From assembly GCA_004172865.1 (NCBI GenBank), contig SEBV01000019.1:1-64000 (forward strand): a stretch of 64,000 nucleotides of DNA. Direction: 5' to 3'. Origin of the DNA: Gammaproteobacteria bacterium. Its GTDB lineage: Bacteria > Pseudomonadota > Gammaproteobacteria > Pseudomonadales > Cellvibrionaceae. Of the stretch, positions 35,860 through 45,167 are shown in pieces. The translations under genes and the position numbers were made by a program. Position 1 is the first letter of the stretch; every line of letters starts with the position of its first letter. Under the pieces are notes generated by a model. The model was not told the DNA's origin. It saw nothing but the letters and a program-made list of their open reading frames with translations, and made no database searches.

Positions 35860-37824
35860 ATGAAGTCTTTTTCAAAACACTATCTTGCGGTAGTGATTGC
35901 TGCTGCCTGCCCCCTCGTTTTTGCCGATGCCAATGATCTCGAAGAAGTAGTTATTACCGCTTCGCCTTTTGCTAAAAGTGTTGAAGCAGTTAATAAACCC
36001 GTGAATTTATTAAGCGGTGCGGATTTGCAAAATGCATCCGCTGCAACTCTCGGCGAGACCTTGAACGGTCAACTTGGCGTTAGCTCCGCAAGCTTCGGTC
36101 CCGGCGTTGGCTTGCCGATTATTCGCGGCCAAAGCGATAACCGCGTAAAAGTAATGCAAGACAGCGTTGGCTCTATGGATGCCTCAGCTGCAAGCCCGGA
36201 TCACGCCGTCACCCTCGAACCACTACTCGCCAATAAAATTGAAGTGCTGCGCGGCCCTGCAGCTTTGCGTTACGGTAGCGGCGCGATTGGCGGCGTGGTG
36301 AACGTATTGGATAATCGCATTCCCAGCAAATTGCCCGATGGCGTCACTGGCGGTGCTGAATTGCGCAACTCTAGCGTCAACGATGAAACCGTTGGCGTCG
36401 CCAATCTCAATGCCGCTGCAGGAAATTTTGCGTTTCATATCGACGGCGTAAAACGCGATAGTAACGATCTAGACATTCCCGGTTACGCACAGAAAAACCC
36501 GGAAGATCCAGCCACCGCTAGCAAAGGTTTTATTCCAAACACCGACGCAAAATCTAAAAGCGGAACCTTCGGCGTTTCCTATATTGATGGCGATAATTTT
36601 ATCGGCATCAGCGTCAATAAACTCGACAACAACTACGGCGTTCCGCCCGATGGCGACGAGCTGGTGCGCATTGATATGCATCAAACGCGTTACGACTTAA
36701 AAGGCGAATTGAATAATCCTTTCGATGGATTTCAAAAACTTAGCGCACATATTGGTCATGCCGACTACGACCATACTGAAATGGAAAATGGCGAACCCGG
36801 CACAAAATTTACTAACGATGCTTATGAAGGCCGCGTTGAATTAATTCAGAACCCGTTAAATTTATTTAATCTGGATTGGAATGGCGCAATTGGCGTGCAA
36901 GCTGCGCAAAGTACATTTGCTGCTGTGGGTGAAGAAGCTTTTATTCCCAAGTCTGACATTACCAGCGCGGGAATTTTTATTGTGGAAGAAACCAAACACA
37001 ATAATTTCACTTACGAATTAGGCGCGCGCGTAGACAACCAAAAAATTGCACCCGATGAAGGGCAATCTATTACTCATGACACCGTTAACTTATCCGCGAC
37101 CACGACGTGGCACTTTACTGAAGACCAACAATTCAGTTTAGGAATTGCACAATCACAACGCGCACCTAGCGTAGAAGAATTATTGGCAGACGGTCCGCAT
37201 CCCGCAACCGGAAGTTATTTAATTGGCGATGCAAATCTCAACGAAGAAAGTAGCACCAATATCGAATTAGGTTATCACTGGCATCACGATAATTTTCAAT
37301 TCTCTACCAACGTTTTCTACAATCACATCAAAGATTTTATTTACTCCAAAAACTTAAATGAAATTATTGATGACCTCACCGGCTACCAATACACCCAAGC
37401 CGATGCAACTTTTAAAGGATTCGAAACCGAAATAAAAATTCCTTTTTATCAACATTGGAATTTACGTGTATTCAGCGACCTCGTGCGTGCTACTTTGGAT
37501 AACGGTGGCGATTTACCGCGCATTACACCTATGCGAGTCGGTACATCGCTAGATTTTGATTTCAACAAATGGAGCGCAAACCTCAGCGCAAACCACTCCG
37601 CAAAACAAGATCGTCCCGGCGACTATGAAGACGAAACCAACTCCTACAACCGCATAGACGCACGCATCGATTACACCTTCCAAAACGCAGGAACGGATTA
37701 CACGTTATTTTTAAAAGCCACCAATTTAACCAACGAAGAAATTCGTAATGCATCATCCTATTTAAGAGACATAGCACCAGAAGCAGGAAGAAGCGTGCAA
37801 GTTGGTGTAAGAGTTAAATTCTAA
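35860..37824 (+). CDS. znuD: ZnuD-type zinc TonB-dependent receptor
   Basis: Outer-membrane receptor for zinc (or zinc-binding ligand) uptake, 654 residues from MKSFSKHYLAVVI, with GGAG before the ATG. The signal peptide ends VFADAND and the TonB box is EEVVITASPF. The plug domain has the ZnuD-family stretch FGPGVGLPIIRGQSDNRVKV and SMDASAASPDHAVTLEPLLA. The barrel ends in RSVQVGVRVKF. The Zur palindrome upstream, together with ZnuABC in the same window, supports zinc as the substrate. It lacks the long His-rich loops seen in some ZnuD proteins. Confidence 0.88.
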   Translation: MKSFSKHYLAVVIAAACPLVFADANDLEEVVITASPFAKSVEAVNKPVNLLSGADLQNASAATLGETLNGQLGVSSASFGPGVGLPIIRGQSDNRVKVMQDSVGSMDASAASPDHAVTLEPLLANKIEVLRGPAALRYGSGAIGGVVNVLDNRIPSKLPDGVTGGAELRNSSVNDETVGVANLNAAAGNFAFHIDGVKRDSNDLDIPGYAQKNPEDPATASKGFIPNTDAKSKSGTFGVSYIDGDNFIGISVNKLDNNYGVPPDGDELVRIDMHQTRYDLKGELNNPFDGFQKLSAHIGHADYDHTEMENGEPGTKFTNDAYEGRVELIQNPLNLFNLDWNGAIGVQAAQSTFAAVGEEAFIPKSDITSAGIFIVEETKHNNFTYELGARVDNQKIAPDEGQSITHDTVNLSATTTWHFTEDQQFSLGIAQSQRAPSVEELLADGPHPATGSYLIGDANLNEESSTNIELGYHWHHDNFQFSTNVFYNHIKDFIYSKNLNEIIDDLTGYQYTQADATFKGFETEIKIPFYQHWNLRVFSDLVRATLDNGGDLPRITPMRVGTSLDFDFNKWSANLSANHSAKQDRPGDYEDETNSYNRIDARIDYTFQNAGTDYTLFLKATNLTNEEIRNASSYLRDIAPEAGRSVQVGVRVKF

Positions 37825-37847
37825 ATCCGCGACTTTCCTTTTACTTG

Positions 37848-37863
37848 CCCCGCTTAAGCGGGG
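37848..37863. repeat. 16-bp perfect palindrome after znuD
   Basis: CCCCGCTTAAGCGGGG, 24 bp past the receptor stop. No T-run follows, so as a terminator it would be weak. Confidence 0.5.
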
Positions 37864-37913
37864 AGTAACAAAGCCTCGTATTTATTATTCCAACTAATCC
37901 TATTGCTCCCCCC

Positions 37914-37941
37914 TCATTCCCAAGCTCTAGCTTGGGAATGC
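37914..37941. repeat. small palindromic repeat (CATTCCCAAGC type)
   Basis: ATTCCCAAGC (37916-37925) and GCTTGGGAAT (37930-37939) with TCTA loop. Short repeats of the form TTCCCAAGC-n-GCTTGGGAA occur in many bacterial genomes as interspersed palindromes. A decayed relative may be CATTCGTAAGCCTTTGC near 38527. Confidence 0.6.
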
Positions 37942-38034
37942 ATATCTATCTAATAGCCGAATCTCGATCTTAGTGCAATTACATGAATGGAGTTATATAG
38001 TTGGGGCTTACTAATAACTATTAATGGAGTCATT

Positions 38035-38502
38035 ATGAGACGGAGTATATTTATAGGTACGGCTATTATATTTTTTAGCTTCGGTTGTGCCACCCAAACA
38101 AACTACAATCTTCATGGCTTTTATAAAAGTAAAAACAATAGCTTTAATTTGGTTTCAAAATTAGCCATATATAAAAGTGGTAGTTACATAATCTGCACAT
38201 CTACATATGATCATGAAAAAGAAAACCCAAACGATGGAAATTACCGTTGTGTTGAGGGTGTTTGGAAGCAACAAAAAAATAAAGTTACGCTGATAGCAAA
38301 TACCTATGAAGGCGAACTATTATTTTTACCGTTTGAGAATGAAAGTATTCCTATCTTGAAGCGCGGTGAGAATTTGGCTAATCCAACAATACTCTCGATA
38401 CTTCAACCATCTGGTGCGACAATGTCTGATATTTCAGCTACAGATGTTAAAGGCCGAAAAATAAATAGCTGGGGAAACTACCAACATTCTGAAAATTTTT
38501 AG
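38035..38502 (+). CDS. hypothetical lipoprotein, 155 aa
   Basis: Starts MRRSIFIGTAIIFFSFGC with GGAG before the ATG; the lipobox FSFGC predicts lipidation and a membrane-bound periplasmic protein. The mature part is beta-rich (HGFYKSKNNSFNLVSKLAIYKSGSYIICTS...) with no family I recognise. It is AT-rich compared with the receptor gene before it and is the first of three exported proteins of unknown function in a row. Confidence 0.7.
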   Translation: MRRSIFIGTAIIFFSFGCATQTNYNLHGFYKSKNNSFNLVSKLAIYKSGSYIICTSTYDHEKENPNDGNYRCVEGVWKQQKNKVTLIANTYEGELLFLPFENESIPILKRGENLANPTILSILQPSGATMSDISATDVKGRKINSWGNYQHSENF

Positions 38503-38636
38503 TCGTAAGTTACTCAAACATCAGACATTCGTAAGCCTTTGCTTGGAATGCTTGTTATATCTTGATCACCTATATTTTTCTAAACAACTCTGTAAAAAAA
38601 GATCACCGACCATTAGTAATCCATGAATCCAACATT

Positions 38637-39260
38637 ATGAAAACATTAATTATGTCTATTCTAGGCTTTTTATCTTTTTCGGCAAACGCAACTCCAGAAG
38701 AAAATTTCTGGAAATGGTTTAAAAAAAATGAAGCCATTATTTTTGAGTTTGAAAAAGATCAGGAACGCGTTTTTGATCTGCTTTCAAATGAAATGCATAA
38801 GGTAAATCCTAACTTAACTTTCGAGTTTGGACCAAAGATTAATAATCAGCGTGAATTTATTATCAGTAGTGACGGTATTAAGGAAGCTTTTCCTAAAGTA
38901 GAAAGTTTATATTCGGCTGCACCCTCAAGCTTATCTAAATGGATAATCATAAAATTTCGTCCTCGCCGAGAGCCTTTTGATATTGAATATAATGGAATTT
39001 CAGTAGAGGCTGCGTCAGTGTTAGTTAATCTTTACCCAGATGGGAATAAAATTGGCGTTACCTTAATTATCCCAAGTTACACCGAAGCAGATAGTAAAAT
39101 ATTCACAGGTATCGCATACTTAATATTAGATCAAGCACTTGGCGAATATGACGTTGAGACAAAGGTTGGATTTATTCAAGTGAAATCTTCTGCACCAAGT
39201 ACAACTAAAACTTATTCATTGACCGAACTTCCAAAAGAATTTGATAAAGCTCTACAATAA
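38637..39260 (+). CDS. hypothetical exported protein, 207 aa
   Basis: Signal peptide MKTLIMSILGFLSFSANA; I set the start here rather than 25 codons upstream. The mature domain reads ENFWKWFKKNEAIIFEFEKDQERVFDLLSNEMHKVNPNLTFEFGP and later KWIIIKFRPRREPFDIEYNGISV ... LILDQALGEYDVETKVGFIQV. This resembles uncharacterised suppressor-type proteins that start with FWxWF, found next to other small exported genes. I cannot assign a role. AT-rich. Confidence 0.7.
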   Translation: MKTLIMSILGFLSFSANATPEENFWKWFKKNEAIIFEFEKDQERVFDLLSNEMHKVNPNLTFEFGPKINNQREFIISSDGIKEAFPKVESLYSAAPSSLSKWIIIKFRPRREPFDIEYNGISVEAASVLVNLYPDGNKIGVTLIIPSYTEADSKIFTGIAYLILDQALGEYDVETKVGFIQVKSSAPSTTKTYSLTELPKEFDKALQ

Positions 39261-39319
39261 ATCTCATGAAGCAGCCCATGAAATTTTTAACTACCCAGAA
39301 AAAAATCTACAGGTGTCAC

Positions 39320-39754
39320 ATGAAATTTAAAAGGTTAACATTAATCGCTGCCTTAATTCTCTCAACAACTGTAGTCGCAGCGGAAGGCAAAAAAATCACC
39401 AAAGCCGACGCGGGCGATTACGTTGACTGCGCTGCATTCTATGCGTCCGTCATCACATCGCTAACAACCCAAGGTACCTTAGACGAAGCGCGCCAAATCA
39501 GTCTTAGTGAGCGAGGTAATTTTTATTTGGAGACGGCTAAAATTTATGATGGCGTTACTGAATTAAGTCTGGATATGAAAAGTAGATTTTCGACGTCGAA
39601 TAAGGAATATGTTGCTTCTGCTTATTCGATGCTGAAAGATCCTGATAAAGATGTGTATTCAAATTATGTAGATGCACGCATCAGCGAATGCAAAGCCATG
39701 TTAGATATTAATTCGAAAGTTTTATTGCAGAAGCAAGCTTTGAAAAATAAATAG
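39320..39754 (+). CDS. hypothetical exported protein, 144 aa
   Basis: Signal peptide MKFKRLTLIAALILSTTVVAA from a start with AGGTG eight bases upstream. The mature part is helical, with two Cys (DYVDCAAFYAS; ARISECKAML) that may form a disulfide. This layout is seen in many small periplasmic proteins of unknown function. A terminator follows 29 bases after the stop, closing this group of three genes. Confidence 0.7.
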   Translation: MKFKRLTLIAALILSTTVVAAEGKKITKADAGDYVDCAAFYASVITSLTTQGTLDEARQISLSERGNFYLETAKIYDGVTELSLDMKSRFSTSNKEYVASAYSMLKDPDKDVYSNYVDARISECKAMLDINSKVLLQKQALKNK

Positions 39755-39782
39755 AAAATCGGATTCATTAAACTCCGTCAAT

Positions 39783-39820
39783 AAAAAACGCCGCTGAAAA
39801 ATTTCATCGGCGTTTTTGTT
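39783..39820. terminator. bidirectional terminator before the M48 protease gene
   Basis: AAAACGCCG and CGGCGTTTTT arms (39785-39817) separated by a 16-nt loop, between convergent genes. Confidence 0.82.
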
Positions 39821-39838
39821 TATCACTACATTTTAAAT

Positions 39839-41113
39839 TTATTGCAACTTTAGAAGCTTCGCTTTTGCACGCTCCGCAGCTTCACCACCGCCGGAGACAA
39901 CTTGTTGGTAGTAAGCAGCAGCTGTGGTTCGGTCACCTTTGTTAAGCGCTATATCGCCCAACTGTTCGCTTGCTTCTTGCGTTGGCAACAAACGCTGGCT
40001 CGCCACCAAATCGCGTTCGGCGAAACTGTTATTACCCAATTCTTTGTAGGCCATGCCGCGATAAATATAAGGACGGAAAAAATTAGGATTGGCTGAGATT
40101 GCTTTATCCAACGCCGGAATCGCTTCCTTGTTTTTATCTTGCTGCAGCAGAAGCTGGCCTTTTAATTCCCAGAATAAATTTTCTTTTGGTTGTTGCTCAA
40201 TAGAATTATTTACTAGCGATAAGGCTTTGTCATATTGCTTGGCTTTTGCTGAGGTCATCGCTTCCTGATAATTTTTATAGGCGTCTTTATCTTGCTTCAA
40301 TTGTGAAAGTGCGCGCTGGAAAGCCTCTTTGTTGCGTACTCCACCTTTTGGATATTTAGTTAACTCGGCAGTGTTGGCCGCAACGCGTTCGCGTGATGGT
40401 GGATGGCTCGCAAACATACCTTCGATCCAACTTGGCTCTTGTTTATCCATCATGCGCACAAATAATTCCTGCAATTCGACGGCGGCTTTAGGATCGTAAC
40501 CCGCTTTCACCATATATTTAATGCCGTAAATATCTGCTTCAGATTCGTGATCGCGTGAATATTTGGAATTCCACGCATTGGCACCAACGGCCAATGCGCC
40601 TACCGCCAGCACACCGTACTCAGGTTTTTTGGCAGAAATGGCGACGCCCGCTAACAATGCTCCAGCACCAACGACCATTTGCTGGGATTTAGCGCTGGCT
40701 CCGTGACGCGCGGCAGCATGGACGATTTCGTGACCTAGTACCGCTGCAAGTTGAGCTTCATCATCTAACTGTACGAGCAAGCCGCGGTTGATCGCCAACT
40801 TGCCGCCCGGCATTGCCCAAGCATTGGGAACATCATTATTGAGAACCACGAATTCGTAAGGCAGATCGGGAGAATCACTCACTGCTGCTAATTTTTTACC
40901 GACTTTATTCACGTAAGCAGTTAGGCCGGGGTCAACCACATATTGGCCGCCTTGGGATTGCTGGCTGGGAACATAATTTTGCTTTCCCGTTTCAATATCC
41001 TGTGCGACCGAATCAAAAATCATCTCCTTTTTGCCCGTCACCGGGTTTACAGCGCAGCCAACGAGACTTATTGCCAGCAGTAGACCGGCAGATAATCGAA
41101 TAATGTGGTTCAT
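39839..41113 (-). CDS. M48 family metalloprotease lipoprotein with TPR repeats
   Basis: 424 residues from MNHIIRLSAGLLLAISLVGC with GGAGG before the ATG; lipobox LVGC, so anchored in the periplasm. The zinc protease motif HEIVHAAARHG (HExxH) and the downstream Glu in HESEADIYG complete the active site. The C-terminal ~170 residues form TPR-like helices (NLFWELKGQLLLQQDKNKEAIPALDKAI). This layout resembles BepA/LoiP-type outer-membrane quality-control proteases, but the N-terminal lipid anchor favours a YfgC/LoiP hybrid type; I leave it unnamed. Confidence 0.88.
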   Translation of the reverse strand: MNHIIRLSAGLLLAISLVGCAVNPVTGKKEMIFDSVAQDIETGKQNYVPSQQSQGGQYVVDPGLTAYVNKVGKKLAAVSDSPDLPYEFVVLNNDVPNAWAMPGGKLAINRGLLVQLDDEAQLAAVLGHEIVHAAARHGASAKSQQMVVGAGALLAGVAISAKKPEYGVLAVGALAVGANAWNSKYSRDHESEADIYGIKYMVKAGYDPKAAVELQELFVRMMDKQEPSWIEGMFASHPPSRERVAANTAELTKYPKGGVRNKEAFQRALSQLKQDKDAYKNYQEAMTSAKAKQYDKALSLVNNSIEQQPKENLFWELKGQLLLQQDKNKEAIPALDKAISANPNFFRPYIYRGMAYKELGNNSFAERDLVASQRLLPTQEASEQLGDIALNKGDRTTAAAYYQQVVSGGGEAAERAKAKLLKLQ

Positions 41114-41207
41114 GGTTCCTCCAATATCGGGTTCGTAACTCGGATATAATGCCACACAACCATCGGTAAACTAAGTTACCTGAATGACCCTACGCACGAG
41201 ACCCCGA

Positions 41208-41690
41208 ATGAAAGCCTTACAAGTTATTGAACTCTTTGCCGGATTAGGTGCAAACGGCAAACCAATTGTCGAAAAAATGCATGTGCGTGAATTGGAATCC
41301 GGCCAACTGCAATTAGTAAAATCCCCCGCATTTGTTAAAGGTTTGGCGAGCGGCGATGTGATTCGCTGTGATGTTCCCAATCAGGAATTTGAAATCGTCC
41401 AACGCAGCGGCAACTTAAGCGTGCGTGTGTTTAGCCGTGAGGATATTTCCGTACTTGCCGATGCGCTCACGCCCGAAATTGAAAAACTCGGCGGCGACCT
41501 TGATGTAGAAACCCCACGCATGCTGGTCTACTCCATCCACGTGAGCTGCGGCTTCAGTGTTATCGAGGATTTGTTAAATCAGGTTGTTGGAAACGATGGC
41601 AAAAGCGCATGGATGTACGGCAACGTCTACGACCCGGTCGACGGCCAAACACCACTCAATTGGTGGCAAGATATTTTGAAGCCGGAATAA
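41208..41690 (+). CDS. DUF4265-like protein
   Basis: About 160 residues. The pattern [47 protein letters not shown] resembles DUF4265, a small cytoplasmic family of unknown function. The ATG at 41208 has only a weak Shine-Dalgarno; ATG 41184 would add eight residues. The start is therefore uncertain. It precedes yaaA by 22 bases and may be co-transcribed with it. Confidence 0.7.
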   Translation: MKALQVIELFAGLGANGKPIVEKMHVRELESGQLQLVKSPAFVKGLASGDVIRCDVPNQEFEIVQRSGNLSVRVFSREDISVLADALTPEIEKLGGDLDVETPRMLVYSIHVSCGFSVIEDLLNQVVGNDGKSAWMYGNVYDPVDGQTPLNWWQDILKPE

Positions 41691-41712
41691 TCGGAAACCA
41701 GAAGAAGAATTT

Positions 41713-42486
41713 ATGCTTTTATTGATCTCCCCTGCTAAAACGCTCGACTTTGAAACACCAGCGCCCACAGCTGAATTTACCCAAGCGGATTTTCTTAAAC
41801 AATCCAAACAATTAATCAGCGAATTGCGGGCGCTTGCACCTCATGAAATTTCTACGCTCATGAGTATTAGCGACAAACTTGGTGTGCTGAATTTTGATCG
41901 CTTCGCAAGTTGGAAAACACCATTTAAACCAAGCAATGCCAAACAAGCGCTCTTTGCTTTTCAAGGCGATGTTTATACCGGTATGCAGGCTGAAACATTT
42001 TCTGCAGATGACATTCAATTCGCTCAGCAACATTTGCGAATTTTGTCAGGGCTTTACGGCGTGTTGCGCCCGCTGGATTTGATTCAGGCGTACCGCTTGG
42101 AAATGGGCACTCGCTTTGCCAATTCAATCGGCAAAAATCTTTATGAATTTTGGGGCGATACGATTACCAAGACGCTGAACAAACAACTTAAGCAGTTGCA
42201 TAGCTCTGTTGTTATCAATCTCGCGTCGAACGAATATTTCAGTGCAGTTCAACCCAAGCTGCTCAAGAGCACCATCATTACGCCGGTATTTAAAGATAAG
42301 AAAAATGGCCAATACAAAATCATCAGCTTTTTCGCAAAAAAAGCGCGTGGCATGATGAGTGCGTACATTATTCAAAATCGAATTCTTAAACCCGAAGCCA
42401 TTAAAAAGTTTGATGTTGCCGGGTATAGTTTTAATGCTGAGATGTCTAATGATCATGAGTGGGTATTTACACGCGAAGAGCAATAA
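41713..42486 (+). CDS. yaaA: peroxide stress protein YaaA
   Basis: 257 residues of the YaaA/DUF328 family, which limits free iron during peroxide stress and binds DNA. Family features are the N-terminal [49 protein letters not shown], and [20 protein letters not shown] lies before the ATG. OxyR is encoded in the same window (61763-62671), but no OxyR site was recognised here. Confidence 0.95.
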   Translation: MLLLISPAKTLDFETPAPTAEFTQADFLKQSKQLISELRALAPHEISTLMSISDKLGVLNFDRFASWKTPFKPSNAKQALFAFQGDVYTGMQAETFSADDIQFAQQHLRILSGLYGVLRPLDLIQAYRLEMGTRFANSIGKNLYEFWGDTITKTLNKQLKQLHSSVVINLASNEYFSAVQPKLLKSTIITPVFKDKKNGQYKIISFFAKKARGMMSAYIIQNRILKPEAIKKFDVAGYSFNAEMSNDHEWVFTREEQ

Positions 42487-42670
42487 TGCTTGTCCAATAT
42501 TTCAAATATCTTACAAATTCCGGCTTTATATTCCACAAACATCAACTAAGCTTTGCTTATTAAAAAAATAAGTCTTAGAAGTCTGTTGCATTAATGCAGA
42601 CAGAGACATAAAGTTTTACACGTCAGTTATTTTGACGCTAGGGTACATAAATCCCAAACTTAGGACCAGT

Positions 42671-43057
42671 ATGACGGTAAGCAATCATTTTTTGCTGCAC
42701 GCTGTGGAGAGCATGAGCCACGTAGCGCCCGTATCCTATCGCCGTATTTTTAATGGTTACGGCATTTATCATCGCGGCGTACAGTTCGCGATTGTGATTA
42801 ACGACCGCCTTTACTTTCGTGCCGACGACCAATCACGCAGCATTTATATTGCCAAGCATATGACCGCTTTTCTGCCCGCCGCTCTGGGGCCGGGCGAATC
42901 CAACTTTTTCCAACTGCCTGATGAAGTCCTCGCTCATCCCGATGAATTAATTTTTTGGATGCGCATCGCCGTTGAAGCCGCGCAAGGTAGCTACTCGCTT
43001 GAAGATGACGAGCCGGGCACCGTCACTTTGCCTGCGCGCCACCTCAAACTCCGCTAG
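42671..43057 (+). CDS. TfoX N-terminal domain protein
   Basis: 128 residues. TfoX_N domain only: SYRRIFNGYGIYHRGVQFAIVINDRLYFRADDQ and the aromatic pocket region. The C-terminal TfoX part of true competence regulators is missing. Such single-domain proteins are common and mostly uncharacterised. Start at 42671 with AGGA nine bases upstream; the longer frame adds 13 residues. Confidence 0.8.
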   Translation: MTVSNHFLLHAVESMSHVAPVSYRRIFNGYGIYHRGVQFAIVINDRLYFRADDQSRSIYIAKHMTAFLPAALGPGESNFFQLPDEVLAHPDELIFWMRIAVEAAQGSYSLEDDEPGTVTLPARHLKLR

Positions 43058-43121
43058 TCTCACCGCAAGCAAATCCTCTGATTTGAGCTAGGCTGAAAGC
43101 ATTACAACAGGGACTTAGCTT

Positions 43122-44003
43122 ATGGCCTTAAAAATTCTGGTTGCGGACGACGCAACATTTATCCGCGATATGATAAAAAAACAATTGCGCGACCGAATTC
43201 CCGGCGTTGAAATTTTTGATGCTGCCGACGGCGCTCGCGCGCTCGCCTTGTTCAAACAAAATGACATAGACCTAATCTTGTCTGACTGGGAAATGCCGTT
43301 GATGACTGGCGAGGAATTCCTGCGCAATGTGCGTGCAGCGCAAAACGGTGCAAATGTGCCTTTCGTAATGATCAGCAGTCGTGGCGACCGCGATCATATT
43401 GTTAAAGCAATACAGTCCGGCGTTTCGGATTATTTGAGCAAGCCTTTCAGCGCAGAAGAGTTACTTAAAAAAGTCTATAAGCAGCTAAAAGTTCTTGGCA
43501 AACTTCCTGTCGCAGCCGCGCCACGCGCCGCAGCCCAAGGTATAGCATCTGCATCTATTGATGTTCTCACTGGCGGCGGCAGAATCGAAACAGCCACCAA
43601 GCCAGCATCAAATTCAAATGCCTCACTATTAACCGGCTCATCTGCATTGCTCACGGGTGCTAAACCCGCACCTGTCGCTGCCGTGAAATCTCCAGCAAGA
43701 ACTCAGGCGCAATTACGCTTTTCCAATAATCGAATTTTTTCCTGCATCATTCGTGAAATGTCGCTGCAGTTAATGAGCTGCGCCTTGCAACGTACAGAGA
43801 ATCTACCAACGCTATTTGAACAAGCGGTAGTAGATATTGATATGGGCAGTGGTAATGGACTCGCACGCGTTAACGGTTATGTTCACAGCATGATTGCCGG
43901 AGAAAATCGCGCTGACTCTAATACCGTAAAAATAGTCATTCGCTTTGTTGATAACGATGCGGAAAAATTTGAAGTCTTATCAAAATTTATTGCGCAAATG
44001 TAA
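43122..44003 (+). CDS. response regulator with unusual C-terminal domain
   Basis: 293 residues. The N-terminal CheY-like receiver (1-125) has the acid pair D9/D10, phospho-acceptor D55 in LSDWEMP and the Lys in LSKPFSAEEL. After an Ala/Ser/Pro-rich linker (about 125-195), a C-terminal ~95-residue domain reads LRFSNNRIFSCIIREMSLQLMSCAL ... NGYVHSMIAGENRA. I do not recognise it; it may be PilZ-like or a divergent adaptor. No kinase gene is adjacent, so the partner is unknown. Confidence 0.85.
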   Translation: MALKILVADDATFIRDMIKKQLRDRIPGVEIFDAADGARALALFKQNDIDLILSDWEMPLMTGEEFLRNVRAAQNGANVPFVMISSRGDRDHIVKAIQSGVSDYLSKPFSAEELLKKVYKQLKVLGKLPVAAAPRAAAQGIASASIDVLTGGGRIETATKPASNSNASLLTGSSALLTGAKPAPVAAVKSPARTQAQLRFSNNRIFSCIIREMSLQLMSCALQRTENLPTLFEQAVVDIDMGSGNGLARVNGYVHSMIAGENRADSNTVKIVIRFVDNDAEKFEVLSKFIAQM

Positions 44004-44459
44004 ATCCAATTCAGCGAGCTAAATTACCTACTGCGCTGCAAAAAATCACATCTTATTTTCGCTCGTATCTCGCTTTCTTCACGTAGTAAAAGTCAAAAAA
44101 TAGAAATTCCGCATTACCCGACACCCTAGTTACAACTCGCTCGATTCTCGTAAAACTCGCAGCAAAAAAATTGCATATTCCTGAAATACATTTTATTGGT
44201 GTATTTATCCATTTTATTTGCTAAATAAAGTTATCCATTTCTTGGTTACAAGCAATTTAAAAATTGCAGTTCCCGTGTAACAAAACAGAAAAATAATTAT
44301 TTTTATGAATTCGAAGACTTATGCGCCACAACTTTCTTAGCTAGCTTTCTATTCGCATAAAGTCTATGGCGGCCTGTTCAGCATTTGAATAATCTAGGTT
44401 GGCAAATAGGCGCATCTATTTGCATACACGATCATTTTATTTTTCTTGAGGAATTCATT
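44004..44459. other. gene-free AT-rich region upstream of the thioesterase
   Basis: 456 bases without a credible gene. A nested inverted repeat lies at 44245-44281: outer GTTACA/TGTAAC and inner GCAATTT-AA-AAATTGC (44252-44267). It is a plausible operator for the gene starting at 44460, about 180 bp downstream. No terminator is obvious after the response-regulator gene. Confidence 0.45.
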
Positions 44460-44951
44460 ATGCAACAGTCACGTGTACAACTTGCCTACAATGCCAACGC
44501 GAAAATCAACAATATTACCGCTAATCTAGCTCAACCAAGGACCTATCAACAAAAATTTGAAACAACATTAAAGCATTCCAATGCAACGCAAAATGTTTAC
44601 TTTTCAAATTTTTTTGAATGGCAAGGTTCTACCAGAGAGCGTTGGTTTTTCGAATGTATTTCTAACGATATGCTGCAGGACAAAGGGGTATTCATTACCA
44701 AACAAGCTCATAACAATTTTATCCGCGAAGCATTTCCATTCCAAACGGTTCATTGCGAACTTAATTCATTTGATATTCAAAAGTGTTCGTTTTACTTGTT
44801 ATTCCGCTTTTATATCAATGGAGAGTTGGCATCGTCGGGTTATCAGCAAATTGTTTTTGCTAATAAAGAAAAACGAATTGCAAAACTACCCGACCACGTT
44901 CTTGAAAAAATCCGAGCCTTTGAATGTGAATACGACCGATTAACCGAGTAA
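44460..44951 (+). CDS. hot-dog fold acyl-CoA/acyl-ACP thioesterase
   Basis: 163 residues from MQQSRVQLAYN with GAGG nine bases before the ATG. 4HBT-type hot-dog fold: FETTLKHSNATQNVYFSNFFEWQGSTRERWF carries the N-V-Y pattern typical of the enediyne-polyketide thioesterase (CalE7/DynE7) and YbgC-like group. The middle strand is VHCELNSFDIQKCSFYLLFRFYI. It releases fatty or polyketide chains from carriers. Its genomic partners are a response regulator and a sensor kinase, so it may serve production of a signal molecule, but that is inference. Confidence 0.75.
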   Translation: MQQSRVQLAYNANAKINNITANLAQPRTYQQKFETTLKHSNATQNVYFSNFFEWQGSTRERWFFECISNDMLQDKGVFITKQAHNNFIREAFPFQTVHCELNSFDIQKCSFYLLFRFYINGELASSGYQQIVFANKEKRIAKLPDHVLEKIRAFECEYDRLTE

Positions 44952-45019
44952 AGTTTGGTGGTTAAAGACTCTTATAAAGTCCTGAGCTTACCATCAACTT
45001 TACATTAGCCTTAAGCTTG

Positions 45020-45057
45020 GCCCCCTCTAAAATATTGTTTATTTTTAGGGGGTTTTA
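45020..45057 (+). terminator. terminator of the thioesterase gene
   Basis: CCCCCTCTAAAATA / TATTTTTAGGGGG stem followed by TTTT, 69 bases past the stop codon. Confidence 0.75.
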
Positions 45058-45167
45058 AGCTTATTATTATGCTTTCAATAAAAGCTGGATGCTACACTTA
45101 AGCAAGTATTTGCTTCGCCAAAACTATAAATTAATAATCGATTAACAACGTCTTATGGGATGTTAAG

